A stretch of DNA of 64,000 nt from Anaerolineales bacterium (GTDB lineage: Bacteria > Chloroflexota > Anaerolineae > 4572-78 > J111): NCBI GenBank assembly GCA_020634935.1, contig JACKAT010000005.1, positions 124,001 to 188,000 of the forward strand. The letters run 5' to 3'. A program made the translations under genes and the position numbers. This document shows, piece after piece, positions 9,431-18,422 of the stretch (positions are counted from its first letter, which is position 1; each line of letters opens with the position of its first letter). Under the pieces are notes generated by a model. The model was not told the origin of the DNA and made no database searches. It saw only the letters and a program-made list of their open reading frames with translations.

Positions 9431-10357
9431 TTAGCTATTTTGCTGCTCAACGCCTACCGAAACCACAATTGCGGTAATATTATCTCGGCCGCCATTATCG
9501 TTGGCCTTAGCTACTAATTGTTCGCAGGCTTGCTGGGGGCTATCAGTCGTCATTAAAATATGCTGGATATCATCGTGTTGAATCATGCCCCATAGGCCAT
9601 CGGTACACATTAACAAAGACGCGCCGGCCGGTAGATGTTGCACATAAGTATCAACATCGGACTCGACCAGATCACTCTGTCCAATGGCCTTGTATAAGAC
9701 ATTTTGAGCCTGCTCTATTTCTTCAGGTGTCGATTGGCCTATTTCTTTGAGGCGGCTGGCCAGAGAGTGATCTTTGGTGATCTGTTTTAACGCCCGATCT
9801 TTGAAAAGGTATACCCGCGTATCGCCAATGTGAGCAACATACGCATTATTACCCATCACCAAGGTCATGGTCAGGGTGGTGCCACCCTCAGGCACGTCGC
9901 GTTGTACGGCTGAATTGGCCGTTGCCACCGCTGACATCAGAATTTCATTAAGAGACCGACTCTCGCTATTTTGTTGGCCGAGCAACTCAGGGAGGTAGAT
10001 ATCATTTAATATTGTACCGGCGCAAGTTTGAGCAGCCAGCGCGCTGGCCAGTTCACCTTTCTGATGTCCTCCCATTCCATCAGCAACAATGAACAATCCA
10101 AACGCTTCCTGACTGTATTCATGCCCCAGATAAGTCTGTAGGGCATATAATGAATCTTCGTTTCGCTTACGTTGGCGACCGACATGCGAGAAATGACCAA
10201 CGTGAAGCCCAGGGGGTAATTGACTCAACAAAATTAAACTTTCAGAGACAATAGTTTTTTGTTCACTTAATTTGCCATTATTAGCAACTGGCGGTTGAGA
10301 TGTAGCCTGGGCAACCTTAACTTTTGGTTGAGAAAAAAGTCGTCGAAGTAAGTTCAA
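9431..10357 (-). CDS. PP2C-family Ser/Thr protein phosphatase
   Basis: A 308-residue PPM/PP2C phosphatase, the expected opponent of the neighbouring kinase. Metal-binding and catalytic motifs are all present: RKRNEDSLYAL (64-73), VADGMGGH (91-98), GGTTLTMTLV, AHIGDTRVYLF, LMCTDGLWGM and GGRDNITAIVV. A 50-residue N-terminal extension with no recognised domain precedes the catalytic core. No membrane segment is visible, so it should be cytoplasmic. It lies 70 bases downstream of the kinase gene on the same strand, which suggests co-transcription. Confidence 0.95.
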   Translation of the reverse strand: MNLLRRLFSQPKVKVAQATSQPPVANNGKLSEQKTIVSESLILLSQLPPGLHVGHFSHVGRQRKRNEDSLYALQTYLGHEYSQEAFGLFIVADGMGGHQKGELASALAAQTCAGTILNDIYLPELLGQQNSESRSLNEILMSAVATANSAVQRDVPEGGTTLTMTLVMGNNAYVAHIGDTRVYLFKDRALKQITKDHSLASRLKEIGQSTPEEIEQAQNVLYKAIGQSDLVESDVDTYVQHLPAGASLLMCTDGLWGMIQHDDIQHILMTTDSPQQACEQLVAKANDNGGRDNITAIVVSVGVEQQNS

Positions 10358-10427
10358 GAGCGTAGTTCCCGATTTTAGTTAACTGTGAAAATAAGGCAAT
10401 CTTGGGTCTGCTAAAAATACAGTCTGG

Positions 10428-12551
10428 TTAAGCCGGTAAAGCATAAACATAATGATCAGTGGACCCAATATAGACTATGCCATCCACCACCAAAGGCGAT
10501 GAGGGTACCGGCCCCCCCGTTTTAAATCGCCAGCGCAACTTTCGGTCTTTGCGATTAACGCTGATCAATTCACCTTTTTCTTTCGATACCGTGCCAAAGT
10601 AAATCGCATCGTCCGTTACGGCCGGAGTTGAAACAATAGGCGCGTCGGCATTGAACTTCCACTGAACCCGGCCCGTTTTTACATCGAGTACATACAGTTG
10701 TTTATCGGCGGAGCCAACATAGACCGCATCATCAATAACCACCGGGCTGGAGATAACTTGCTGGGCTGTTCGATGGCGCCAAACTACATAGCCGGATTTT
10801 GCCTCAAGACCGTAAATATGCCAATCAGAAGAGCCAACAATGACTAAATCTTCAAATAAGGTCGGGCTGGACGTTATGCCTCGATTGGCTCTAAATTTCC
10901 AACGGGCAGCCCCCGATGACAGATCAACCGCATACACATGGCCATCTTCAGAACCAAAATAGATTAACTCATCGCCCAAGGCCGGGGTTGAGCGAATAGG
11001 GCCGATAGCTTCGAAGCGCCAAATCACCCGCCCGGTTTGGGCATTAACGGCGTAGAGTTTGTGATCATCAGAGCCGAAGAAGGCATGGTCAAATTCCACC
11101 ACCGCCGACGAGCGCACCCGGCCTTGGGTTGGACACGTCCATTTAAGGCGGCCGGTATCGGTTAGGGCATAAACAATGCGATCTTCAGAGCCGAATATAA
11201 CGGTATTTTTATAAACAACCGGTTTAGTAGCAATCCCGCCTTCGGTCGCATATTTCCACTTAAACTCACCATTCTTCAAATCAAGGGCGTAAACATTGTT
11301 ATCATACACAGGAATATAGAGTTTTTCTTTATCAGCCTGAACCGATCCCCTCACTTCATCTTCGCATTTGAACTTCCAAATCGGCAAAATCGAGTCGTTC
11401 AACTCTTCTTCTTCGCCGGCGAAGGGCGCTGTCTGCTGGGGCGGATAAGGATAAGGAGGTGGCGGGTACTGCGGCGGATATTGAGGTGGATACTGCGGCG
11501 GGTACTGGTACCCCGGCGGATAGGTACCCTGGGGTGGATAAGGCTGCGTAGGGTACGGCTGGGGCGGGGTAGGAGTAGGATCCGTTAATAAGGTAGTGGA
11601 GGTCGTATGAGGCAAAACTTGGGTCCCAACGCTAGGGCTCGCCGGCGATGTACCTTCTTGTAACATCTTTAAGGCTTCAGTCAACGCCTCTTTGAACTCC
11701 TTAGCCGATTGGAAACGTTTTTGCGGGTCATACTCCAGGGCTTTCATGATCACGATGTTGGTGCCTTTTGACAGGGCCGGATTAAGCAAAATAGGCGGTT
11801 CCTCATGAAATGTAAATGGCGGTTCCAGACGGGGATCACGTTTGGTCAATAGATGGTGCATGGTAGCGCCTAAAGCATAGACATCGCCCCTGGGATCGGC
11901 TACGCCTTTATACTGTTCCGGCGGCGAATAGCCTTCAGTACCGATCATGGTCCCTTTTTGGCCCGACTCAAACGCTTTGGCAATTCCAAAGTCAATGAGG
12001 GCAATTTTGTTTTGATCACGCAGCATGATATTTGAGGGTTTGAGGTCTCTAAAAACAATGGCTGGGTCGCGTCCATGCAAGTAAATCAGCACATCACAGA
12101 CCTGGATAGCCCACTGCAATACCGTCTCTTCTTTAAGCATGCCCTGAGTGTTTTCAAGGACTTCCTCTAAGTCGCTGCCTTTGACATATTCCATAGCCAA
12201 ATAGCTGCGAACCCCTTCGGTAAAAAAGTCGTAGATTTGGGGAATACCGGGGTGATTGAGCTGGACCAAAATATTGGCTTCACGCATGAAACTTTGGACA
12301 GCCAAACGGCGAATATGAGGATCGGGGGTGGTGCTAATCATCTCCTTGAGAGCACACAATCTGGTTACACCACTGAAGCGCAAATCTTGAGTCAGGTAAA
12401 CAGCACCCATACCACCAACGCCAAGCACCTTAATTACTTCGTATCGATTTTGAAGTACAGCGCCTTTTGGAAGAATGTTCTCGTCGTATTTGTCACCACC
12501 GCCAGAGCCTCCGGAACTAAAATCTTCCAGTCGTTGCGTGTCAATTGCCAC
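10428..12551 (-). CDS. Ser/Thr protein kinase with PQQ-type beta-propeller
   Basis: A 707-residue Hanks-type kinase. The catalytic domain (about 37-290) has the glycine loop GVGGMGAVY (44-52), Lys69, Glu91, FRDLKPSN (167-174, Asp169 catalytic; Phe in place of the usual His) and DFG (187-189). A low-complexity linker of PPQY repeats (about 325-375) leads to a C-terminal repeat region (about 395-707) of PQQ/YVTN-like blades with recurring YVGS, YALD and RWKF units. No transmembrane segment is evident, unlike PknB, so the propeller is probably intracellular. It heads the minus-strand signalling block and probably supplies the phosphothreonines read by the FHA protein. Confidence 0.95.
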   Translation of the reverse strand: MAIDTQRLEDFSSGGSGGGDKYDENILPKGAVLQNRYEVIKVLGVGGMGAVYLTQDLRFSGVTRLCALKEMISTTPDPHIRRLAVQSFMREANILVQLNHPGIPQIYDFFTEGVRSYLAMEYVKGSDLEEVLENTQGMLKEETVLQWAIQVCDVLIYLHGRDPAIVFRDLKPSNIMLRDQNKIALIDFGIAKAFESGQKGTMIGTEGYSPPEQYKGVADPRGDVYALGATMHHLLTKRDPRLEPPFTFHEEPPILLNPALSKGTNIVIMKALEYDPQKRFQSAKEFKEALTEALKMLQEGTSPASPSVGTQVLPHTTSTTLLTDPTPTPPQPYPTQPYPPQGTYPPGYQYPPQYPPQYPPQYPPPPYPYPPQQTAPFAGEEEELNDSILPIWKFKCEDEVRGSVQADKEKLYIPVYDNNVYALDLKNGEFKWKYATEGGIATKPVVYKNTVIFGSEDRIVYALTDTGRLKWTCPTQGRVRSSAVVEFDHAFFGSDDHKLYAVNAQTGRVIWRFEAIGPIRSTPALGDELIYFGSEDGHVYAVDLSSGAARWKFRANRGITSSPTLFEDLVIVGSSDWHIYGLEAKSGYVVWRHRTAQQVISSPVVIDDAVYVGSADKQLYVLDVKTGRVQWKFNADAPIVSTPAVTDDAIYFGTVSKEKGELISVNRKDRKLRWRFKTGGPVPSSPLVVDGIVYIGSTDHYVYALPA

Positions 12552-12889
12552 TATATTCTCCTAACCCATAAATCTAATTTTTTAATTATATCTATCTAAG
12601 CATTGAAATGCAATCATTTTCTCAAATTTCCAATTATACAGCCATTACGCCGCTAGCCATAGAAAACCCAATGACTGTCACCTTATGAAGGATGTATAGC
12701 CTATTATTACCGAAATTATACTATATCCTTTCCTTGAACGTCAACCGGATTTAGAAACAAATATTCTATTAATCCTCAAATAATGAAATTAAAAAACTAG
12801 AGACCTATTGTCTCAAAGCATATTAATGGTATAATCTAACAAGATATCTGTGACGATACTTGACTTACACCTAGTGGAGTTCTTTATTC
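12552..12889 (+). promoter_or_regulatory. AT-rich divergent intergenic region with a sigma-70-type promoter for the response regulator
   Basis: The 338 bases between the divergent kinase and response-regulator genes are AT-rich and show no open frame. A good promoter faces right: TTGTCT (12808-12813), a 16-base spacer and TATAAT (12830-12835). A GGAG ribosome site lies just before the response regulator start. No equally clear promoter was found for the kinase operon on the other strand. Confidence 0.6.
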
Positions 12890-13261
12890 ATGACTAAAAT
12901 CCTCTGTGTTGATGATGAACCGACCCAACTGATGCTCTTGCGCCTCGCTTTGTCACGCGCTGGTTACGATGTATTAGAAGCAAATAATGGACAGCAAGGT
13001 GTTGATATGGCCGCAGAACACCAACCGGCTCTGGTCATTATGGATTTAATGATGCCTGGAATGGATGGCGCTACTGCCATTAGTCATATTAAAAATAATC
13101 AAACGACCCAACACATTCCTGTACTGGTTTTGTCGGCTTATATTAAAGGCGATCAAGCTAAACGGGCGCTCGATGCCGGGGCCGAAGAACTTATTTCAAA
13201 GAGTTTGATTCTGACCGATTTGATTGATAAAGTAAAAACTCATACCAATTCAAACTCTTAA
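12890..13261 (+). CDS. Single-domain response regulator
   Basis: A 123-residue stand-alone receiver domain. The acidic pocket is Asp8-Asp9, the phosphoacceptor is Asp52 (VIMDLMMPG), the switch serine is in VLVLSAY and the conserved lysine is in ELISKSL. No output domain follows, so it must act by protein contact, like CheY or Spo0F. No histidine kinase is adjacent; two hybrid kinases are encoded at 50-59 kb. It is monocistronic with its own promoter. Confidence 0.93.
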   Translation: MTKILCVDDEPTQLMLLRLALSRAGYDVLEANNGQQGVDMAAEHQPALVIMDLMMPGMDGATAISHIKNNQTTQHIPVLVLSAYIKGDQAKRALDAGAEELISKSLILTDLIDKVKTHTNSNS

Positions 13262-13707
13262 GCATCTTAATTTTATTATCTAAGTTTTCCCAGACCTGTA
13301 TTTGACCCATTGAGGGAAAAAATCAGCGCACAGGTAGGGGTTGCCCCGTGTCTTACAACAATAGGAATGAAGAATAAATAATTTGAGCAATCTGGCCGGA
13401 GATTGGAGATTAGGGATAGGGAGATTGGTTTTAGAAATCTCCTAATCGCCTTATCTCCATCTTCAGTATTGTTGAAGTTATATAATTGCCATTCCTTAGA
13501 AACAAAAGGTCTTGAGCATCAAAGCTCACTTTATCGAGTGAGACCAAGCCAGCTTCGTCGCTCTCACCCATTTTCACACCCGATGTCATCTCGATATCGC
13601 ATCATCGGTTCAAAAGAGCCCCTTCTTTTTTTAATCTCCCACATTTTATATTAATATTAGCAACGGAGCGACAGCAGCGCTGAAAAAGAAAGAGAGGCCC
13701 CTCTTCT
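13262..13707. repeat. Intergenic region with two palindromic repeats
   Basis: This 446-base gap holds no convincing gene. At about 13398-13467 there is an imperfect palindrome built from GGAGATTGG/GGAGATTAG units and their complements, related to the element at 27541-27613. At 13514-13566 there is a degenerate copy of the GGAGCG...CGCTCC element found at 50249 and 55002. The ppk1 ribosome site (GAGAGG) lies at about 13691. Confidence 0.5.
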
Positions 13708-15855
13708 ATGAGTCCTAAAACTATCGATGATGCTATGGTTAATACCACCACTCCCCTGGAGAAAGATAAGCCGGAGAGTTACGATCTGGATAACCCCGAC
13801 CTTTTCATCAACCGCGAGTTGAGCTTGCTTGAGTTCAATTCGCGGGTGCTGGAAGAAGCCCAAGATGAGCGCAAGCCGATCCTGGAGCGAGCCAAATTTC
13901 TGGCCATCTACAGCTCTAATACCGATGAGTTTTTCATGGTTCGGGTGGCGGGTTTGATGCAGCAAGTCGCGGCTCAAGTTAGAGAGGTTCCCGCTGACGG
14001 ATTGACCCCAACCGAGCAACTGCGGGATATTCGCAAAAAAGTGCGAGCTAACTTGATTATCTTAAACCACTGTTTTGACGATATCAAAACCAAGTTGGCG
14101 GCGGTTGGGATTCATTTACATCATTATGATGAGCTAACCAAAGATCAAGCCGAAGGCATCGATGAATATTTCAATAACGAAATCTTCCCTGTCCTGACGC
14201 CGCTGGCTTTTGACCCTGGCCGCCCCTTCCCCCATATTTCCAGCCTAAGCCTCAATCTGGCCGTAATGGTGCGCGATCCAGACACCAATGTGGAACATTT
14301 CGCCCGTATTAAAGTTCCTAACACCCTGCCTCGTTTAATACCGGTTGCCCGCATTAACGATGATACCCGTCGCACTTACCGCTTTATTTGGCTAGAGGAT
14401 TTGATCGCCCATAACCTTTCCCAGCTTTTCCCTGGTTATGAGATCAGGCAGACCGCCGGCTTTCGCATTACCCGTAACGCCGATCTGGAAATTGAAGCCG
14501 ACGAGGCTAGCGACCTGTTGGAGGCCATCGAAGCCACAGTTCGGCGGCGGCGGTTTGGGTTTGTGGTTAGATTGACCGTGGCTAAAAATATGTCCGCCCC
14601 CATTCGCGAGCTTCTTAGCCAAAATTTGGACATTGAAGAAGAAGGCATGTTTGAATGTAAAGCGCCTTTAGGTTTGAGTGGTCTAATGAGCCTCATGGCG
14701 CTCGACCGGCCCGATCTCAAAGACCCGCCCTACATGCCCGTAATTCACCCCCGCTTTCGGCAAATCGACACCCGACAAGAAATTTTCGATGTAATCAAAC
14801 AAGGCGATGTCTTACTACACCATCCCTATGACTCATTTATTCCCGTGGTTGATTTTCTGCGGGCGGCGGCGCGCGATCCGCAGGTCATCGCTATCAAACA
14901 AACTCTTTACCGGGCCGGTAAAAACTCACCCGTTGTCGATGCGCTGATGGAGGCCCGCGAAAACGGCAAACAGGTCTCAGCTCTGGTTGAACTGAAAGCC
15001 CGCTTTGACGAAGAGAGTAACATCGGCTGGGCCAAAACGTTAGAGCGTGAAGGGGTACATGTTATTTACGGCTTCATGAGCCTCAAAACTCACAGCAAAA
15101 TTTGCCTGGTTGTCCGCCGCGAAGCTGATAACATCCGGCGTTATGTTCACCTGTCTACAGGCAACTACAATGCGGTTACCGCCAACATCTATACCGATTT
15201 AGGGCTGTTTACCAGCAAGCCCGAATTTGGGGCCGACGCCTCTGATCTATTCAATCTGCTGACCGGCTACTCCAAAAAGACCGACTACAAAAAGCTGCTG
15301 GTGGCGCCGATCACCTTACGCTCCCGGTTTGCCGAGTTGATTGAACGAGAAATCAACTGGGCCCAAAAAGGTCGGGAGGCCAAATTAACCTTTAAAATGA
15401 ACGCCCTGATCGATCCGGCGTTTATAAAACAACTCTATCGAGCCTCGCAAGCTGGAGTAAAAATAGACCTGTTTGTACGCGGGGTATGTGGTTTACGGCC
15501 GGGCATTCCCAACCTGAGTGATAATATTAATGTCGTCAGCCTCGTGGGCCGCTTCCTGGAACATACACGCATCTACTGTTTCCACAACGGCGGTAAGCCC
15601 GATATCTACCTGGGTTCGGCTGATTTGATGCCGCGCAATCTAGATCGCCGGATAGAAACGCTATTCCCCATCGAGGACCCGGAGCTTAAGCAGCAGTTGA
15701 TCGAAATCCTCAGCATCGTCGCCTCAGACGAAGCTAACGCCCGTATCTTGCGGGCAGACGGCAGCTATGTGAGAGTCGCTTCGGCAACTGAGGACACCAA
15801 CCGTTTTAACAGTCAAGAAGAGTTCATGAACAGAGCAAAAAATCGTTTAAGTTAA
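13708..15855 (+). CDS. ppk1: Polyphosphate kinase 1
   Basis: This enzyme reversibly moves the terminal phosphate of ATP onto a polyphosphate chain. The 715 residues fit the family, with the four-domain order N, H, C1, C2. The N-domain opens at FINRELSLLEFNSRVLEEA. The two conserved histidines are in KTHSK (His462, the expected autophosphorylated residue) and VHLSTGNYN (His481). The C2 region carries RNLDRRIE. An ATG nine codons in (13735) is an alternative start. glk follows 25 bases later, so the pair probably forms an operon linking polyphosphate and glucose phosphorylation. Confidence 0.97.
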   Translation: MSPKTIDDAMVNTTTPLEKDKPESYDLDNPDLFINRELSLLEFNSRVLEEAQDERKPILERAKFLAIYSSNTDEFFMVRVAGLMQQVAAQVREVPADGLTPTEQLRDIRKKVRANLIILNHCFDDIKTKLAAVGIHLHHYDELTKDQAEGIDEYFNNEIFPVLTPLAFDPGRPFPHISSLSLNLAVMVRDPDTNVEHFARIKVPNTLPRLIPVARINDDTRRTYRFIWLEDLIAHNLSQLFPGYEIRQTAGFRITRNADLEIEADEASDLLEAIEATVRRRRFGFVVRLTVAKNMSAPIRELLSQNLDIEEEGMFECKAPLGLSGLMSLMALDRPDLKDPPYMPVIHPRFRQIDTRQEIFDVIKQGDVLLHHPYDSFIPVVDFLRAAARDPQVIAIKQTLYRAGKNSPVVDALMEARENGKQVSALVELKARFDEESNIGWAKTLEREGVHVIYGFMSLKTHSKICLVVRREADNIRRYVHLSTGNYNAVTANIYTDLGLFTSKPEFGADASDLFNLLTGYSKKTDYKKLLVAPITLRSRFAELIEREINWAQKGREAKLTFKMNALIDPAFIKQLYRASQAGVKIDLFVRGVCGLRPGIPNLSDNINVVSLVGRFLEHTRIYCFHNGGKPDIYLGSADLMPRNLDRRIETLFPIEDPELKQQLIEILSIVASDEANARILRADGSYVRVASATEDTNRFNSQEEFMNRAKNRLS

Positions 15856-15880
15856 TCTAATAAAGGAAGAGATAAAAACC

Positions 15881-16885
15881 ATGTTACTAGTTGGCGACAT
15901 TGGTGGTACCAAAACGGATCTGGCCTTATTCCCCTTAGAAAACGAACTCTTGGATCAGGATGAACCCCAGGCCGAACTTCAGGTCACATTCAAAAGCGGT
16001 AAATATGACAGCCTAGAAGACATTATTCACGAGTTTATCACGAATAATAAAGTTACGCCGACCAAAGCGGTTTTTGGGGTGGCTGGGCCGGTTCACAATG
16101 GCGAGTCAAAAATCACTAACTTACCCTGGCATATTTCGGAAAAGACACTAGTTGACACATTTCACTTTCAAAGCGCAAAACTGCTCAACGATCTGGAGGC
16201 TATTGCCCATTCCGTGCCTTATTTAACTTCGCGCCATTTGGAGCCGCTCAACGGCGAACTGGGCGAGCGCGTTATGGGCCACAACAAAGCCGTTATCGCG
16301 CCGGGTACAGGCTTAGGAGAAGCCGTGCTGATATACGTTAACAACCACTATCACATTGTGGCTTCGGAAGGCGGCCATGCCGATTTCGCGCCTAAATCGT
16401 TGTTTGAGATTGAGTTTCTCAAGTATCTGCTCGGTAAGTTCAATCACGTCAGCTACGAACGTGTCTGTTCCGGGGCATTGGGGATTCCCAATATTTACGG
16501 CTATCTTAACGACAGCCATTATGCGACTGAGGCGCCCCAAATCGCGGCTGCCCTTAAAGATGCCGCCGATCCAACGCCGATTATCGTTCAGGCGGCTCTC
16601 GATGAAGAAAGCGACTTGTGTATCCAAACCCTTAACGCCTTTATCTCTATCCTCGGCTCCGAGGCCGGCAATCTGGCTCTCAAAGTGATGGCAACCGGCG
16701 GCATTTATCTGGGGGGTGGCATTCCTCCGCGCATCTTGTCCAAACTCAAAGATGGCACGTTTATGGCCGCCTTTATCAAAAAAGGCCGTTTCTCCGATAC
16801 TCTAGCCCACATTCCCGTCTATGTTATTTTGCACAAAAAGCCGGCTCTATTGGGAGCGGCTTACTACGGACTAAAACAGCTCTAA
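15881..16885 (+). CDS. glk: Glucokinase (Glk, proteobacterial-type family)
   Basis: This enzyme phosphorylates glucose to glucose 6-phosphate with ATP. It has 334 residues. The phosphate-binding loop is GDIGGTKTDLALF (5-17), followed by GVAGPVHNGES, LLNDLEAIAHSV (catalytic Asp), APGTGLGEAVL and EGGHADFAP. The C-terminal half has CSGALGIPNIY and GGIPPRI. These features fit the Glk family rather than the ROK family, whose zinc motif CxCGxxGC is absent. A GGAAGAG ribosome site precedes the ATG. It lies between ppk1 and an aminotransferase-like gene on the same strand with gaps of 25 and 15 bases. Confidence 0.93.
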   Translation: MLLVGDIGGTKTDLALFPLENELLDQDEPQAELQVTFKSGKYDSLEDIIHEFITNNKVTPTKAVFGVAGPVHNGESKITNLPWHISEKTLVDTFHFQSAKLLNDLEAIAHSVPYLTSRHLEPLNGELGERVMGHNKAVIAPGTGLGEAVLIYVNNHYHIVASEGGHADFAPKSLFEIEFLKYLLGKFNHVSYERVCSGALGIPNIYGYLNDSHYATEAPQIAAALKDAADPTPIIVQAALDEESDLCIQTLNAFISILGSEAGNLALKVMATGGIYLGGGIPPRILSKLKDGTFMAAFIKKGRFSDTLAHIPVYVILHKKPALLGAAYYGLKQL

Positions 16886-16900
16886 TTCCCGGAGATTTTG

Positions 16901-18172
16901 ATGACCGATCCAGTAATTGATCTTTCGCCCGTTCGCAACCAATTCCCCGCCTTGCAAGAAACCGATCAGCAGGGCCGTCCCTATATTTTTTTCGACGGTC
17001 CCGGTGGGACGCAAGTGCCACACACCGTCATTGAAGCGATGGCTGACTACCTGGTCAAAGCCAATGCCAACAAAGGCGGCTATTTCATCACCAGTTACCG
17101 CAATGACCAAATTATCACCGACGCCCGCGCTGCTATGGCCGATTTTATAAACGCCCCTTCACCCCAAGAGATTGTATTTGGCGCCAACATGACGACTCTG
17201 ACCTACAGCTTGAGCCGAGCCATCGCTCGCTTGCTGAAACCGGGCGACGAAATCATTGTGACCCAGTTGGATCACGACGCCAACGTCTCGCCCTGGCTGG
17301 CCCTGGCAGAGCAAGATATCACCGTCAAAATGGTCGATTTTGATGTTGAAGATTGTCGTCTTGATTTGCAGCATCTGGCTTCGCTGCTAACCGATCAAAC
17401 CAAGCTGGTCGCGGTCGGCTACGCTTCGAACGCGGTAGGGACGATTAACCCCATTCCGCGCATCGCCGCGATGGCGCACAATGTTGGCGCCTGGCTGTGG
17501 GTCGATGCTGTCCATTACGCCCCACACGGGCCGATCAATGTGCAGCGGCTGGGCTGCGATTTTCTAGTCTGCTCGGCTTACAAATTTTTTGGACCTCACG
17601 TGGGGGTTTTATGGGGCAAGTCCGCTCTGCTGGAGCAACTGCCGGCCTACCAGGTTCGACCGGCTAACCCTAAAGTCCCTTACCGATTTGAAACCGGCAC
17701 GCTTAACCAAGAAGGATTGGCCGGCGTCACCGCCGCCATCGATTATCTGGCCGAGGTGGGTCGGGTCTATGGGGCCAGCTTTGACGGCAGCTTGGCCGTA
17801 GAGGGCCGCCGCAAAGAACTAAAGCAGGCCATGCAGGCGATTGCCACATACGAACGGCGGCTTTTTACCAGCCTAATCGCCGGCCTGGAAAGCCTACCCG
17901 GCATTACAGTTTACGGTATCACCGATCCGGCCGAGTTCGATGAACGCTGTCCTACCGTCGCTTTTACCCGCGAGGGGTTCACCCCGGCCCAAATCGCCAC
18001 TTATTTGGGTGAGCGCGGCATTTTTGTGTGGGATGGCAACTATTACGCCATTAATGTCACGGAACGGCTTGGGGTTGAAGCGTCGGGCGGCATGGTGCGC
18101 GTTGGTCTGGCCCATTATAACACTCAAGAGGAAGTCGATCGTTTTCTGAGTGCTCTCAAGGAAATGGCTTGA
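16901..18172 (+). CDS. Cysteine-desulfurase-like PLP enzyme (class V aminotransferase)
   Basis: A 423-residue PLP-dependent fold-type I enzyme of the cysteine-desulfurase-like group. The PLP lysine is in CSAYKFFGPH, the aspartate in LWVDAVHYAPH and the cofactor histidine in QLDHDANVSPW. The N-terminus has FFDGPGGTQVP. True SufS or NifS enzymes need a catalytic cysteine in a mobile loop, and no typical RxGxxC loop is visible here, so desulfurase activity is doubtful. The ATG at 16901 with GGAG six bases upstream is preferred to an in-frame TTG one codon earlier. It is the last gene of the ppk1-glk operon. The substrate is unknown. Confidence 0.85.
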   Translation: MTDPVIDLSPVRNQFPALQETDQQGRPYIFFDGPGGTQVPHTVIEAMADYLVKANANKGGYFITSYRNDQIITDARAAMADFINAPSPQEIVFGANMTTLTYSLSRAIARLLKPGDEIIVTQLDHDANVSPWLALAEQDITVKMVDFDVEDCRLDLQHLASLLTDQTKLVAVGYASNAVGTINPIPRIAAMAHNVGAWLWVDAVHYAPHGPINVQRLGCDFLVCSAYKFFGPHVGVLWGKSALLEQLPAYQVRPANPKVPYRFETGTLNQEGLAGVTAAIDYLAEVGRVYGASFDGSLAVEGRRKELKQAMQAIATYERRLFTSLIAGLESLPGITVYGITDPAEFDERCPTVAFTREGFTPAQIATYLGERGIFVWDGNYYAINVTERLGVEASGGMVRVGLAHYNTQEEVDRFLSALKEMA

Positions 18173-18331
18173 CGGGAGTACCATGTGACCAAAATCCCGT
18201 TTACTTTCTTTGAAGCTGCCTATACAATAAAATCGAACTGTGAATTTTGTTGCAAATCGCCGCTTCTATTACAATTTTGAGGCACTTGGCGGTATTCACA
18301 CACCAACTAATTTAATCGAACATTTAATCTT

Positions 18332-18390
18332 CACTCTGCCGTCAACCGCAGAGTGATTTAGTTGTAAGCATTCTAATGGCTGAACGCTTA
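18332..18390 (+). promoter_or_regulatory. Two hairpins in the region upstream of prs
   Basis: Two stem-loops precede the prs start. The first is CACTCTGC (18332-18339) with GCAGAGTG (18348-18355). The second is GTAAGCATTC with GAACGCTTAC (about 18363-18390), one mismatch. Neither has a clear T-run. They may be leader structures of prs, or remains of the palindromic repeat seen at 5583-5725, which shares the second hairpin's arms. Confidence 0.4.
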
Positions 18391-18422
18391 CATTTTCAGG
18401 CCTCCCATCAAGGAGAAAGACA

